From the NCBI GenBank assembly GCA_022376515.1, contig WTXI01000037.1, positions 212,403 through 276,402 of the forward strand: 64,000 nucleotides of DNA, in the 5' to 3' direction. Origin of the DNA: Lactifluus volemus. Lineage: Eukaryota > Basidiomycota > Agaricomycetes > Russulales > Russulaceae. The position numbers were made by a program, and so were the translations under genes. Below the pieces are notes generated by a model, which was given only the letters and a program-made list of their open reading frames with translations, did not search any database and was not told where the DNA came from. Shown in pieces: positions 43,668 through 54,064 of this stretch (the first letter of the stretch is position 1; each line of letters starts with the position of its first letter).

Positions 43668-45629
43668 CTACCAGCCCATCCAAGGCGCCGTTGAAGGCTC
43701 CCTTCCCAATCTTGGCCCTGATGTTCCTAAGCATCTGGATGGGTCCTCGTCGTCACTGACTTGCGTGGTTTCGTCATCCTCCTTCTTGCTGACTCTAGCT
43801 CTGGGCTGCTGTGGCGGTTTGGGGTTGTTTTGTCCTTTCTTTTTAGGGCAATCCCTAGAGAGGTGTCCTTGTTCTTTGCAGAAGAAACACCGTCCCTCCT
43901 TTCTCAGTCTTTGTTTTTCGTCCGCTTTAGCTGAGTCGGTCCTGTGACATCGATATCCATGGCCCAGGGATCTTTCTGAGGGGGGTCTCTTTCTTCTTGG
44001 CATGATTGGCTGGCCCACCGAGGGACGTCTTTCCTGAAGCGATTTCGTGCTTCAGTTGTTGGTACGCGTCGTGGTGCTGGTGGCCAGCTCCTGCCAATCT
44101 TTCATGGTGGTGGGGTTGGCCCCCACTTGCTTGAGCATGCTGGTGAGGAGCCCTAGGTCTAGTCCCTCCTGTACATTCTGATGGTGCCGCTGCTGTCGGC
44201 GTCCATCCTGCCTTCTTTCTGAGACGATTGAATTCAGCCGTGTATTGAGCCAGGTTTCCTTTCTTCATTTCTAAGTGTCCAGCCTTGTGATTGCATCGTC
44301 TTCTTCGTTAGTGTCTTTGAAGGCGTCGTCTAGAGTGTTTTCGAAATTGTCCCAGAGGATTTCCGCATTTTCCCCATGCTGGACCACTTCTTGTTCGATT
44401 GTGTCTAGGTAGTCTTGTACCCATGCTGACACCAAAGGTCCTTTGACCATCCCTAGCATTGTCATGACACGGTTGTAGGGGACAAGCATGTCGTCGTGGT
44501 TTCGATTGATAGCTTTGTACATCCTCCATTCCGTTTTGAAGACGTCGTACAGACTCTTGTCTCCTTTGAATGGCGTAGGTGGAATCCCTTTTAGGCCATT
44601 TCTTGGAGGGGACTGGTTGGGCCCCGACTGCTGCAGCTGCCGCGCCTCCACCACCGCCACCACCACCGCCACCACCGCCACCACCATCACCACCGCCACC
44701 GCCGCCACCACCGCCGCCACCGCCCTGGCTTGGTCCAGCCATTGCCGTGGTTTGGGTTGGCTGCGTCAGAGTTGCTGAGCGGGTAAACATGGGGGTCGGT
44801 GAAGTGATGCTAAGAGCACTCATGGCGTGGTCTATGGGGGTGATTGGTGTGACCATCCTGGGCTCTTCATTCTCTTGTGTAGGCGGGGGTGCTCTGGTTT
44901 GGCTGTCCTCAGAGGAGGAGTTTGCTCCTGCTGAATCCTGTTGGGGGGACGTCGTCCCATCTTCGTTCTCACTCTCATCTTCGCTGGCTTCTGATGGCTG
45001 CATCGAGGGGGGGAGTTCTAGTTCGTTAAGGATGTAATCATATTTAGTGAACTTCATGGTGGGGTCGGTCCAGTACTCGCTGTTTGACCAGTAGATGTTG
45101 TACCACCGATTGTTGATGAATTCACAGGGGGACCTGTACTTGGTTCTTGACCCTTCCTCTTCGTGGTAGGAGTGATAGGTCGTTGGTTTCTGGTATAGTT
45201 GGTGCGTTTGTCTCCTATCTTCTAGGAACCTGATGCTCCCTTTCTGTTCAATGGTTAGGTCGTCGTCCTCTCTGGGGATGACCCTGGTTCCAAGGTCGTC
45301 TTCGTTTGTATCCCAGACAACGATTAAAGACCTGTCGTTATTCCTGTCCAGCCTTGCGTATGGAAGGCAATGTGATCCCCTGGTAGGTAGAGGATCAGTG
45401 TGTTTCCTTGCTCAGATTGGAACAACTCTGTTCCTGCACCCAAGATTGTTTCTAGGTGTCCAATGGTGCGTACGCAGGAAATGCTGACTTCTTTCCAGCA
45501 CCTTTGCTCCGATCTTTGTTTGGCGTTATACTGTCTCTGTATTGCCTCGTTTTTGTTCAAATGTGCGTCGATCAACAATTCTTTGATCTGCAGATAGGTT
45601 GGTTGTTGTAGATAGTCCCAAGTGGACAT
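43668..45629 (-). pseudogene. Gypsy-A gag, frame-broken, poly-glycine tract and CCHC knuckle
   Basis: Starts MSTWDYLQQPTYLQIKELLI at 45629, immediately after the primer site. Frame changes occur near 45360 and several times downstream. The middle block (45057-44308) has an acidic linker and a glycine tract of about 30 residues (44641-44735, GGN repeats), then PPTPFKGDKSLYDVFKTEWRMY, a capsid-like region. The end (about 43890-43840) carries CFFCKEQGHLSRDC. Confidence 0.8.
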
Positions 45630-45641
45630 CTACTAGGTAAG

Positions 45642-45653
45642 AGCTTCAGCTTT
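45642..45653 (-). promoter_or_regulatory. Gypsy-A self-primer binding site
   Basis: Minus-strand AAAGCTGAAGCT abuts the 5' LTR. It pairs over 12 nt, with one G-U wobble, with AGCTTCGGCTTT of the LTR (plus 45884-45895), located about 33 nt after a TATAAG box (plus CTTATA, 45923-45928). Confidence 0.7.
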
Positions 45654-46166
45654 TGTTACGGCTCGACTAGGGCCGGGTCCCAACTAGGGTTCAAGAGTTC
45701 TGATCTCTCCAAGATCTAGGTTCAGGGTCACTCAAGGTGACGACGCGCAGAACCCTGTGGTGTTGTAGCACAACCACCAAGCTTCGATGGCCCTACTAGG
45801 GCGTATAGGAGGGTAAGAGAAGAAAGGGGAATAGAGGGGAGCCTTTGTTACTCAGGAGAGGGTAAAACAAGTCGATTGGAGTTAAAGCCGAAGCTGGGGT
45901 ACAAACTACCAGCTGAGGCCTACTTATACAGTCTATGCTAATTGTTCTACCAAACTAGGGTGGACAATAGGCATGAGGTCAAGAACAATAACGAACGCGA
46001 ACAATAGAGGCTCGGGACAATAACACTGGTCAAAACAGGACGAACAATAGAGAGTTAGAACAATAGAATCAGTCAGCACAATAAGAGCCATGTGGAAGGG
46101 ACGTCATCAGGATGAGTAAGCGTGTGTAGGAAGCATAAGGTCCAACTTGTCCTGCATTCCGTAACA
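45654..46166 (-). repeat. Gypsy-A LTR (5' LTR) with TATA box
   Basis: 513 bp; promoter LTR for the minus-strand element. TATA on minus at plus 45923-45928; predicted transcript start near 45895. Confidence 0.9.
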
Positions 46167-46171
46167 GTATG

Positions 46172-47322
46172 GGTTAGATACTCACTGAACAATTTAAAAA
46201 GATCTCAGACATTTTCTCAAACAACTTTATATGCTCAGATAATTACTATACTATCTAAGCAGAGTCCATAAATGCCAGTGTATATGACAAGGTGATAGTG
46301 TCCACTGCCCACAAGTGGCACAAGAATCTGACAAGATGACAAACTGAATCAGAGCCGGCAATGCAACTTAAGCCTGCATGGGCAGTCAGGTCGGGCGCAC
46401 GCAGTGAGCCAGCGGAATGGGCGTAGGCGAGGTGGTGCACGGCCGCAGATCAGACGGGCGTAGGTGAAGGCAAGCGAGGTGGGCCGGATAAATGGCCGTG
46501 GACGGGGCAGGCGGAGCCGCATGGACAGTCGGATCGGATGGGCACAGGCAGCGTGCAGGTCGAAGAGGTGTGGGTGATGACCGGCACGGGCAGGCCATGG
46601 CCGCAGATCAGATGGGCATAGGTGAAGGCGAGTGAGGTGGGCCGGATAAATGGCCGGGACGGGCAGGCGGAGCCGCATGGACAGTCGGATCGGATGGGCA
46701 CAGGCGGCGTGCAGGTCGAAGAGGTGTGGGTGATGACTGGCACAGGCAGGCCATGGCCGCGGATCGGATGGGCGTAGGTGAAGGCGAGCGAGATGGGCCG
46801 GATAAATGGCCGTGGGCGGGGTAGGCGGAGCCGCGTGGACAGTCGGATTGGATGGGCACGGGCAGTGTGCCGGTCGACGAGGCGTGGGTGAGAACCGGCA
46901 CGGGCAGGTCAGGATGGGCATGGACAGGGACGAGGAAGGACGAGGGGGAGGTGTTGGCAAGTCATATGATGAGAAAGTAGATAGAAAACGCACCTAAGTC
47001 TTGGATGAGGAAGACAGATGGCATCAAGGGGTCAGGGTATAAGACATCGGCAAGTCCGGGGGAGTGAAATTGAAGGCAAATTTGTGGCGCGAGAAGAATG
47101 ACGTAGGGAATGGGGTATACAAGTATTGCCAGTACGACGTGGATAATATTACTACACAGGGGAGACCAGGAGATGCGGGAGGGAATGATGAGAAGCGCGG
47201 GTTGGGGCAGGCAATGACGAGCGCAGGTTGGGGCAGGCAATGACGAGCGCGGGTTGGGGCAGGCGATGACGAGAAGCATGGTACGAGGTGACGGTGCTTA
47301 GGAAGAGAACAACTAAGCTCAC
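46172..47322. other. hAT non-coding 3' region with tandem repeats
   Basis: Contains a minisatellite of 156-158 bp units (about 46378-46960; listed separately) and three copies of a 25-27 bp unit GCG(C)GGTTGGGGCAGGC at 47197-47280. Proline/histidine-rich open frames across the minisatellite are artefacts of its composition. Confidence 0.6.
46378..46960. repeat. Tandem repeat, 156-158 bp units, about 3.7 copies
   Basis: The landmark CGGATGGGCACAGGC(A/G)GCGTGC occurs at 46535, 46691 and, slightly diverged, about 46849. Between landmarks GTCGAAGAGGTGTGGGTGATGA and GTGGGCCGGATAAATGGCCG repeat in the same order. It lies inside the hAT element. Confidence 0.85.
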
Positions 47323-50300
47323 CTTAGCATCATGGGGTATGACATCCCAACTGGCATCCAACCCTATGGTTTCCTTGTCATCTGGCAAGGATGCCACATC
47401 TGACAAGTCCGTAGATTGAAGAAAACCTGCCTTGCTCCATGCGTTGAGACAAAGGAGGGTGCGTGTTGACTGAGCTGAAAGCCGGTTACGGATGTGAGAA
47501 ATGAGTAGGTGTCCTCAGCTGAAAACGTGTTCCACTGCAACGGACGAGTGTCACGGTTTGCAGGGACCGTGGCTCGAAGTGAGCTTCAGTAGTCAATTAA
47601 AGAACGCGCAGGCAAGTTCCTGTGGAGGATAGACTTGACTGTGCGAACTCTCGGTTCTGTATCGCGTGGGACGGGTAATACGGACCGGCGCACGCGATGG
47701 TCGGAGTTACCATTCCCAAAGAGGATAGACGGTGGCAGATGGATGAAAGACGATCTGTAGGTTCAACCGCAATGTGGGCGCGAGTGTGATTGGAATGCAA
47801 GGGGTGCTCGCCTTCCAAGGACACTCGTGGGAGGTTGAACTAAGGTTCTAGAACGGACGCGGGGTGAGAAGTGGGGACTACTTCTCACAACGCGTTCGTA
47901 TTAGGGTTCAGGCATCTGGGAACTAGTTTCACAGAAATGGAACAAGTTCACAGATGTCTGATCGTGGTGTGAAGTACCTGGATCAAGGTACGAAGAGAGG
48001 ATTCACAAGAAGAGAGGGAGATTGAATGTCAAGTGTACAACTGCTGCGATTCTAGACGAAGCTGAAGCTGGGGCTTTAGCTCGTCCATAGGGCCCTATTT
48101 ATGCGTACAGAGGGCCAGCCAACTATCCTACAACGGTCTCAGTACAGTAGCGAAGTCAAGACTATTGACTAAGGACCTGAGTCAGTTCTGATGACTCAAG
48201 AACTGACTCAGTGCGTCTGACTCAAGATCTGAGTCAAGAACGCTGACTCAAGATTTGAGTTATGATCCCTGAGTCAAATACATGTCCAAAACGGCGATGC
48301 ACAGCCCTAGAAGGAGAACAGAAGGGGCTGGCCAAGGAAAGGGATCCTAGGTCACAACACAAGTCGAAAATCAGATGGAAAACAGTAAGAAATGGGCCAG
48401 GCGGCCCGCATAACCGTAACAACGAGGCTATAAGGTTTTGTCAGCCAGGACACGATAGAGAGTAATGGTGTGAGACAGCTCACCTGGAATAGTCAGATAA
48501 TCCCAGGCCATCCGCCATAGACAAGGATAAGTGCCTTTATTCTCGACCCACCAGCTCAATGGGTCCGTAACATCCTTGATGCGGCCAGTCGAGAGGTAGC
48601 GGTCGAGTTCGTCCATGAATTCATCTTCGTCCAGGCTCGAGTCTGAGTCTGTCAATTCAGTCGCCAGGGGTTCACTATCAGACGAGTTTGGTGCCTAGCG
48701 AGATAAGATAATGAGCACACGAATGGGAGAACAAAATGGACTTACAGTCGTCTTGGGAGCGCACGCAGAACAAGGGGCTTTGTGAATGACGTAGTCAGCA
48801 TACAAGGACTTGTACTGCTCTCTGACAATATGTTTTGCGATGTCTATCCATTCTTGTTCCCAACCAAGTTTCACGAAGTACCTCAGTTTGTACTTGGGAT
48901 GGAGGACTAGTAAAGTGTATTAATATCTACAGCGTTGTGGATGTGAATGAAATAGATGACGAACCCATAGCGATGCAATAGACCTCAGATTCATCAGTCA
49001 GCGAATAGTATTTGTTGAGTAGCCCCTTGCCCATCACCAGCGCAGCTCGAAGCGCTGGAGAGTTGTCTTTCTTTTTCGAGGCCTTGGTGAGTTCGTCGTG
49101 CATCTTGTCAATGGCCGGAATGACAGATGCGAGGCATGGGGTATCTGTTGAAAACTGCAATGTAACCGTCTTAAGAATCTACCACACAATATATCGTGAG
49201 TCGAAGGATGTTAAAGATGTCAACACGCATACCTTGAGAACATCCTGAAGTTGCTTGACGAGCTCCCACTCCGACTCCGTAATCATGCAGTATCTGAGTT
49301 TCAGAGAGCGACTGTCTGTCATCTGATTTATGGGATCCTGATAGGATTTCGCAAACTTCAGCATGTCATAGGTCGAATTCCAGCGCGTTGCGACGTTGCG
49401 AGGCATGATACGGTCAGCCAGAGCCTTCTTTGGGTCGTCAGCGTCCGTCGCAAGCTGTTTGATGGTCTTTCTCCACTCGGGCAAAAGGATAGTGGGCGAG
49501 TTTTTGACAGCGTTGGCAAAATTTCGGAGCTGGTATGCCAAAAAGGGGTGAGTGAGCGTGTTTGAGTTTGTGAGTAGACTTACCTTATATAAGGCGTGGC
49601 GAAGTGGCTCAGTCACTTTTGCCATGTCTTTTACTTTCTCCCTCATCGCCTGCTCCACCTCTGCCAAGTTCATACCCTTTTCGTCGTTGTCATCTAGCTC
49701 ATCTTCCTCTCCTTGGTCTACTTCTGAAAGCTCTTCTACTGTGCCTGTGCCGTCTTCATCGTCATCATCTGAGTCCTTTGTTGATTGGACCTCTTCTTCG
49801 GCTCTGATCTTGTCCTCACTGGCCTCCTCATCGCGCCCTTTTGAAACATCAAACTGGCGCAAAATAGCCCTGGCTGCCAAGTTTACGATGTGTGCAAGGC
49901 ATCGGGTACGGTTCGCAGCGCCAGGAAAGTGGTTGAGATCTTTTGCAAGATTATTGATCATCTGATCGTTGGCAGAGGCATTGTCACAGGTGATTCCCAG
50001 GATCTAATAAGATAAGTTAGCAAATCTTCCAGTTGAAGAGACATTTTAATCAAGAACTTTGTCAGAGATCTCGTAGTCTTCGAGAATCTTCGCGAACGCC
50101 GCCGCGAGATTGGCCCCGGTGTGTGACACTGCCAACTCGACGACATCCAGGAGCAAACATACAGGCTGGCCCTTGTTTTCGAAATGGACGGTCACAGCCA
50201 CAAATGACTTGTGGTTCGGGGATGTCCAGGCGTCCGTGGCGAAATTCAAGCGACCGTCATATTCCTGCCAGTCAGGTAAGTTTAATTTGTGCTATTTTGG

Positions 50301-51525
50301 ATCCAATGGTGAACTAACTCGTAACAGTTTTATGATACGGTGTTTGACTCTCTGGAAGACTGTTTCAACATCACGCCTAACTGTCCGCGATGACGGGATT
50401 CGATAATGCGGACGCCCCGTTTTCATGAGGCTGTGGAATGCAGGGTCGTTGACAATACTTGTGGGCCGCATGCTCTCGGCAACCCAACGGATGCACTCAA
50501 CACTGCGATGGGGTTAGAGCGTCGAATACATGAACGCGTTGACATACCGCGCTTCTTTGTATGTGTGCTGGCATATCCTGTAAGCTATTTTCCCCTTCCC
50601 TTGCCGCTGAAAACTTGCAGTGATTGACCCATCCATCATTTTAGCTTTGGCAAGGCCTTGTCGAACGCTCGCGATATCCTTCGCTTCATCGGCCTGTTCA
50701 ACAAGGTCTGCGCCCCAGCACATCTTCGCGTGCTTTCGAAGATTACCAGTTGATCTTGCGTCACTCGTGTCAAGAAACCGACGGACGTTGCGCGGTTTGG
50801 CCCCTTTGCCTTTGCAATGGGGGGCGCCGCATATGAATTCGTGGCAACGCCGGCCATTAACGACCTGCACGGATGGGAGTGGCTGGAAAAAGGCATAGAT
50901 GGCTGAAGTCCAGTCTTTCGACAATCGATCTGCGGGAAATTTGGTAAGTCAGAGATCACTTTGAATCATTCTGGGACTGACCTAGTTCGGCTTTGGCATA
51001 TCCAGAGCTCTCAAGGATTTCGATATCGCTATCAGAAAGTGTGCCAGTACCCGTCTTACTCTTATGCTGATGGTCTCTGGATTTCTGCTGACGGTGTCTG
51101 GATCTAGGTATTTTGTCACGAGCTTCCTCTTCATCAGCAGACTCGAGGGTGTCATCGACTTTAGATGTGGTCCACATCCGCGCTTTCTTTTTGTTCTTTT
51201 TGCGTCTCCAACTGGATTTCTCCCTGCGTGGCTCGGCACCAGTGGGATCCCCGTCGTCGTCAGAGGGCTCCGAGTCCGAGATTGACGGTGGCATTTTTTT
51301 CGGAGGCGGACGAACGGCCTCATTCTCAACACCCGCTCGGACTGTCAAGGTGGGTTTGACAGTCTCTTTTAATCTTTTGACGGTTGCTTCTTTGTCTGCA
51401 GAGATATTATCTTCATTGGTGATATATGAGGTAAGCTTGCGTTTGCGGGGCTCGCAGGTGATGAGCGACGGGTCAACTTTGTCGCAGGGCATGGGGGGGA
51501 GGCACCAGGTTGAGGGGGAGTACAA
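47323..51525 (-). pseudogene. hAT transposase gene, interrupted by a solo LTR and a TGA
   Basis: Multi-exon minus-strand gene. N-terminal acidic/basic linker (51525-50956) ends at GYAKAELG. A BED-type zinc finger follows (50900-50700: CGAPHCKGKGAK ... TGNLRKHAKMCW), then FATDAWTSPNHKSFVAVTVHF (about 50245), a region with CLAHIVNLAARAIL (about 49900), an acidic insert, MPRNVATRWNSTYDMLKFA (about 49400) and the dimerisation domain: DPLSWWVENKGTYPCLWRMAWDYLTIP, a 54-bp intron, then VAVEHVFS and GHLLISHIRNRLSAQSTR with LLCLNAWSKAG. The exon carrying VAVEH is split 6 bp from its start by the solo LTR 47549-48421. TGA at 47515-47517 replaces an Arg or Gln codon of the FSRG/FSQG motif. Exon limits are approximate. 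Confidence 0.85.
47549..48421 (-). mobile_element. Solo LTR G (873 bp) inside the hAT transposase exon
   Basis: TGTCACGGTTTGCAGGG...ATAACCGTAACA, flanked by ACGAG at 47544-47548 and 48422-48426. Deleting it with one ACGAG restores the hAT exon (GCC TCG TCC GTT GCA GTG GAA). No second LTR or internal region remains, so the element was lost by LTR-LTR recombination. Orientation is inferred from a minus-strand ATAAATA box near 48100. Confidence 0.9.
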
Positions 51526-52429
51526 ATGGGGGGATTCTTTCGGTGCATTTTCTATCTAATATTTTTTTTTTTCAGTCACCGAATACGGCGAACAGTTTAT
51601 TGAAGTCCGCGACTCTGTCCGCCCGCTCCTTTCTGCGTTGCTTCGCATATAGGGCTTTCCCTGTCCATGTCTTCAGGTACTTCTGTTTCTTTCAAGCTTT
51701 TTTGTGCTGACAACCTACCCCCTTTAGGTTGAACACAGGACTATATGGACAGCTGCAACTTATTGTAATGTACGGCAATTTGTACCCCCTGGGGCATTCA
51801 CCCGCCGCTTCCGTGAGTCCATGACATTGACCTCACAACTTTCGTTCCCGCTCACCGCATGTGTCAGGCAAAGCTGGAAGAGGCTCAAGATGCGCGCCGC
51901 ACCGGGAGGATCAAAGCCATCGAAGCGTTTGAGCCCCGCATCAATGCAGCGCCGACCTGGACGTCGAGGGATCTGCGTCTATGCAGCGCCAACATGGACG
52001 TCTTGGAGTCATCGACTCATTGAATGTCAAAATAATTGAAGCAATCGAGCCCCTGCATCTTTGCAGCGCTAACAAGGACCTCGCGGAGTTGTTGAAATTG
52101 CTCATGCTTGTTAACTTAATTATCTGCCAGGTGGATGTGGAAGGTGAAGTGGACGGAAGCTTTATATGTTATTCATGTCAACTGTTTGTGGAGAGGAGTT
52201 GCCCATGGGCATGGATAACCAACTATTCATTGTTAACGGTATTAAGCATAGAAAGGCACCAGTTGAGTACAAATCTCCTCAGGCAGAGTCAGGCCAGCGG
52301 CTGCCAGCCTTTGTTGCACCTTTAAGCGCTGCGTACTAGACCAGTAATACTGCGGCATTACTACTAGCCACTTGAGAGTCATGACATGCAGTCAATTGGC
52401 TGGCACCAAGACTTGCAAGCACACATCAG
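51526..52429 (+). other. hAT 5' flank with coding-like repeated blocks
   Basis: Not transposase. The plus strand shows YGEQFIEVRDSVRPLLSALL (about 51585-51640) and a block RTGRIKAIEAFEPRINAAP with SRDLRLCSANMDV (51895-52010) that recurs degenerately at 52020-52090. These could be fragments of a captured gene. No full frame exists and I cannot name a family. Confidence 0.35.
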
Positions 52430-52570
52430 ATACCGTGGCAGCGGGTATGGGTCCCGTGGGTCTAGGGTATGGATTTGGCACGGGCCGGCAAAATTGATAC
52501 CCGAGACCCCGGCCCGTGGATACCCCACCCGCAAACCCGGTGGGTGTACCCAAACCCGTGTCCATCACTA
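52430..52570. repeat. hAT right subterminal GGGTA-rich region and TIR
   Basis: Repeated GGGTATGGG, CCCGTGGGT, GGATACCCC and GGGTGTACCC, counterpart of 38285-38428 at the other end, terminating in the inverted repeat that ends CCATCACTA at 52570. Confidence 0.85.
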
Positions 52571-52578
52571 AACGGCGG
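52571..52578. repeat. hAT target-site duplication, right
   Basis: AACGGCGG, same as 38273-38280. It also encodes part of the Gypsy-E protease (YNGG). Confidence 0.95.
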
Positions 52579-52767
52579 AACAAAAGAAGACAAAGCGCTT
52601 GTCGATAGTGGCGCCACTAGTAATTTTATCGATCATTGAACGGCAGAAAGATGGCAACTAGGAACAAAAGATCTAGATAAACCAATCCAGATCTTTAACG
52701 TCAATGGAACAGAAAATAAACTAGGACGAGTTACGAAGTTTTCTACCTTACGCATTCGTATGGGAAA

Positions 52768-53376
52768 TGTTATGGACTGACATGTGCTTGCTGACTCATA
52801 CTGTACATTTTCGGACTGATGACTCATTTCTGCTGACTCCCTTGCTTATGTGAATGGACTGCCGATCGCTTTGTTTCAGATCGCTTACTTATTCTTTTTC
52901 TCACGATACAGCCTCGCACAGCACCGTACAGCCGCAAGTAACAGCCACATGCACAGGATGACTCGCTGATTCCTGAAACATGTTTCAAACCCTGAAAGCT
53001 GTACGAAGGTCACAGCCCCTACGGCTGTGTACATAGCTTCGTTCTTCTCTATATAAACCCTGTACTTTCTGCCCTAGAGACCTTAAGTCTCAGTTTTGTT
53101 TTGCAATCCAAGTCCTTCTATCTATTAGAACCTTGTCTTGCCTAGAAGCATTCGACCTGAGAGAACCCTCTTGACATCACTCTTCACGACTTCTTGACAC
53201 TTTGGTCTCACCCTGAGCCCAAAGCCCTTGACCTCTGAAACGCTCTTGACTTAGTCGTTTACTAAGTCTCGTCTTTATCGAACCTCTGATCTTGACTTGC
53301 ATGCCTTGCAAGTCTAGTTCTTGACTTCACGAACAATCATACACTTCGTACAAAGGTCCCACTTGGAACCTTAACA
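52768..53376 (+). mobile_element. Solo LTR of family E inside the Gypsy-E protease gene
   Basis: 609 bp, TGTTATGGACTGACATG...CCTTAACA, with GGAAA at 52763-52767 and 53377-53381. Deleting it rejoins RIRMGN to GKLEEL in frame. It arose from a separate family-E insertion that later lost its body by LTR recombination. Confidence 0.9.
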
Positions 53377-54064
53377 GGAAAACTAGAAGAATTGCAAAAT
53401 TTCTTCATCACAGACCTAGGCATGGATCACGTCATCCTCGGATACCCATGGCTAGAAACGTTTAACCCACGACTCAACTGGAAAGACCGAACCTTAGACA
53501 ATGAAAACCCGAAGATTTGCCTCGAGTCCCAATATTACCACGCAGCAGTTGCCCTCAAGGAGAAAGCTCGGGTTTTACTCGCACGAGCCTTAGAACCTGC
53601 TGGAAAATCCCAAGAATGGCTATTGCAGATACTGAACGATGCACAGCTTCCAGCGCTGCTGTTCAAGGAATACCCCTTGAATACCAACGTCATGCCTTTA
53701 TCTTTGACGAAGAAGCAGCGAAACGTTTCCCTCCTAGCCGAGGAAAATTTGACATGGAGATAAAGTTGAAACCAGACGCACCTGACATCATTAACTGCAA
53801 AGTTTATCCGCTGACTGAAGAAGGAAAAGAAATTACAAAGAAATTCCTCAAAGAACATCAGGAGAAAGGCTATATTGAGCAAACGGACTCCCCTTGGTCT
53901 TCGCCCTGGTTCCTTATCCCTAAAGCAGATGGAAGTTCTAGACCAGTTCAAGATTATCGACGTGTCAATGAATATACTATTCCTGATGTTTACCCTCTCT
54001 CCCGCATCAAGAATCTTCTAGAACAACTCCATGGCATGCGATACTTTACTACCCTTGACATTCG

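Larger units (their letters stand above)
38429..46166 (-). mobile_element. Gypsy-A: chromodomain Ty3/Gypsy element, full length
   Basis: LTRs 38429-38942 and 45654-46166 (about 99 percent identical), TSD GTATG at 38424-38428 and 46167-46171. Minus-strand order: gag, protease, reverse transcriptase, RNase H, integrase, chromodomain, Cys/His-rich tail. It is 7738 bp long. The integrase part is one open frame of 841 codons, while reverse transcriptase and gag contain many frame breaks in spite of the young LTRs. It inserted 148 bp inside the left end of the hAT. Confidence 0.95.
38281..52570 (-). mobile_element. hAT DNA transposon with nested insertions
   Basis: Ends are TAGTGATGGAC(G)TGGGTA at 38281 and TACCCAAACCCGTGTCCATCACTA ending 52570, inverted relative to each other (TAGTGATGGAC, then CGGGT/TGGGT). 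They are flanked by the 8-bp duplication AACGGCGG. Subterminal 140 bp at each end are packed with GGGTA/TACCC motifs, a pattern known from several hAT families. It carries a minus-strand hAT transposase (about 47323-51525). Subtracting Gypsy-A and the solo LTR leaves about 5.7 kb. It inserted into the protease gene of Gypsy-E. Confidence 0.9.

Noticed and set aside
46172..46190. Right end of the GGGTA repeat (TTAGATACTCACTG) as a second TIR close to 38281
   Set aside because: No 8-bp duplication matches there; the true partner end with AACGGCGG is at 52570.
46349..46993. 214-codon Pro/His-rich frame
   Set aside because: It lies wholly within the 156-bp minisatellite; the frame is open because of composition.
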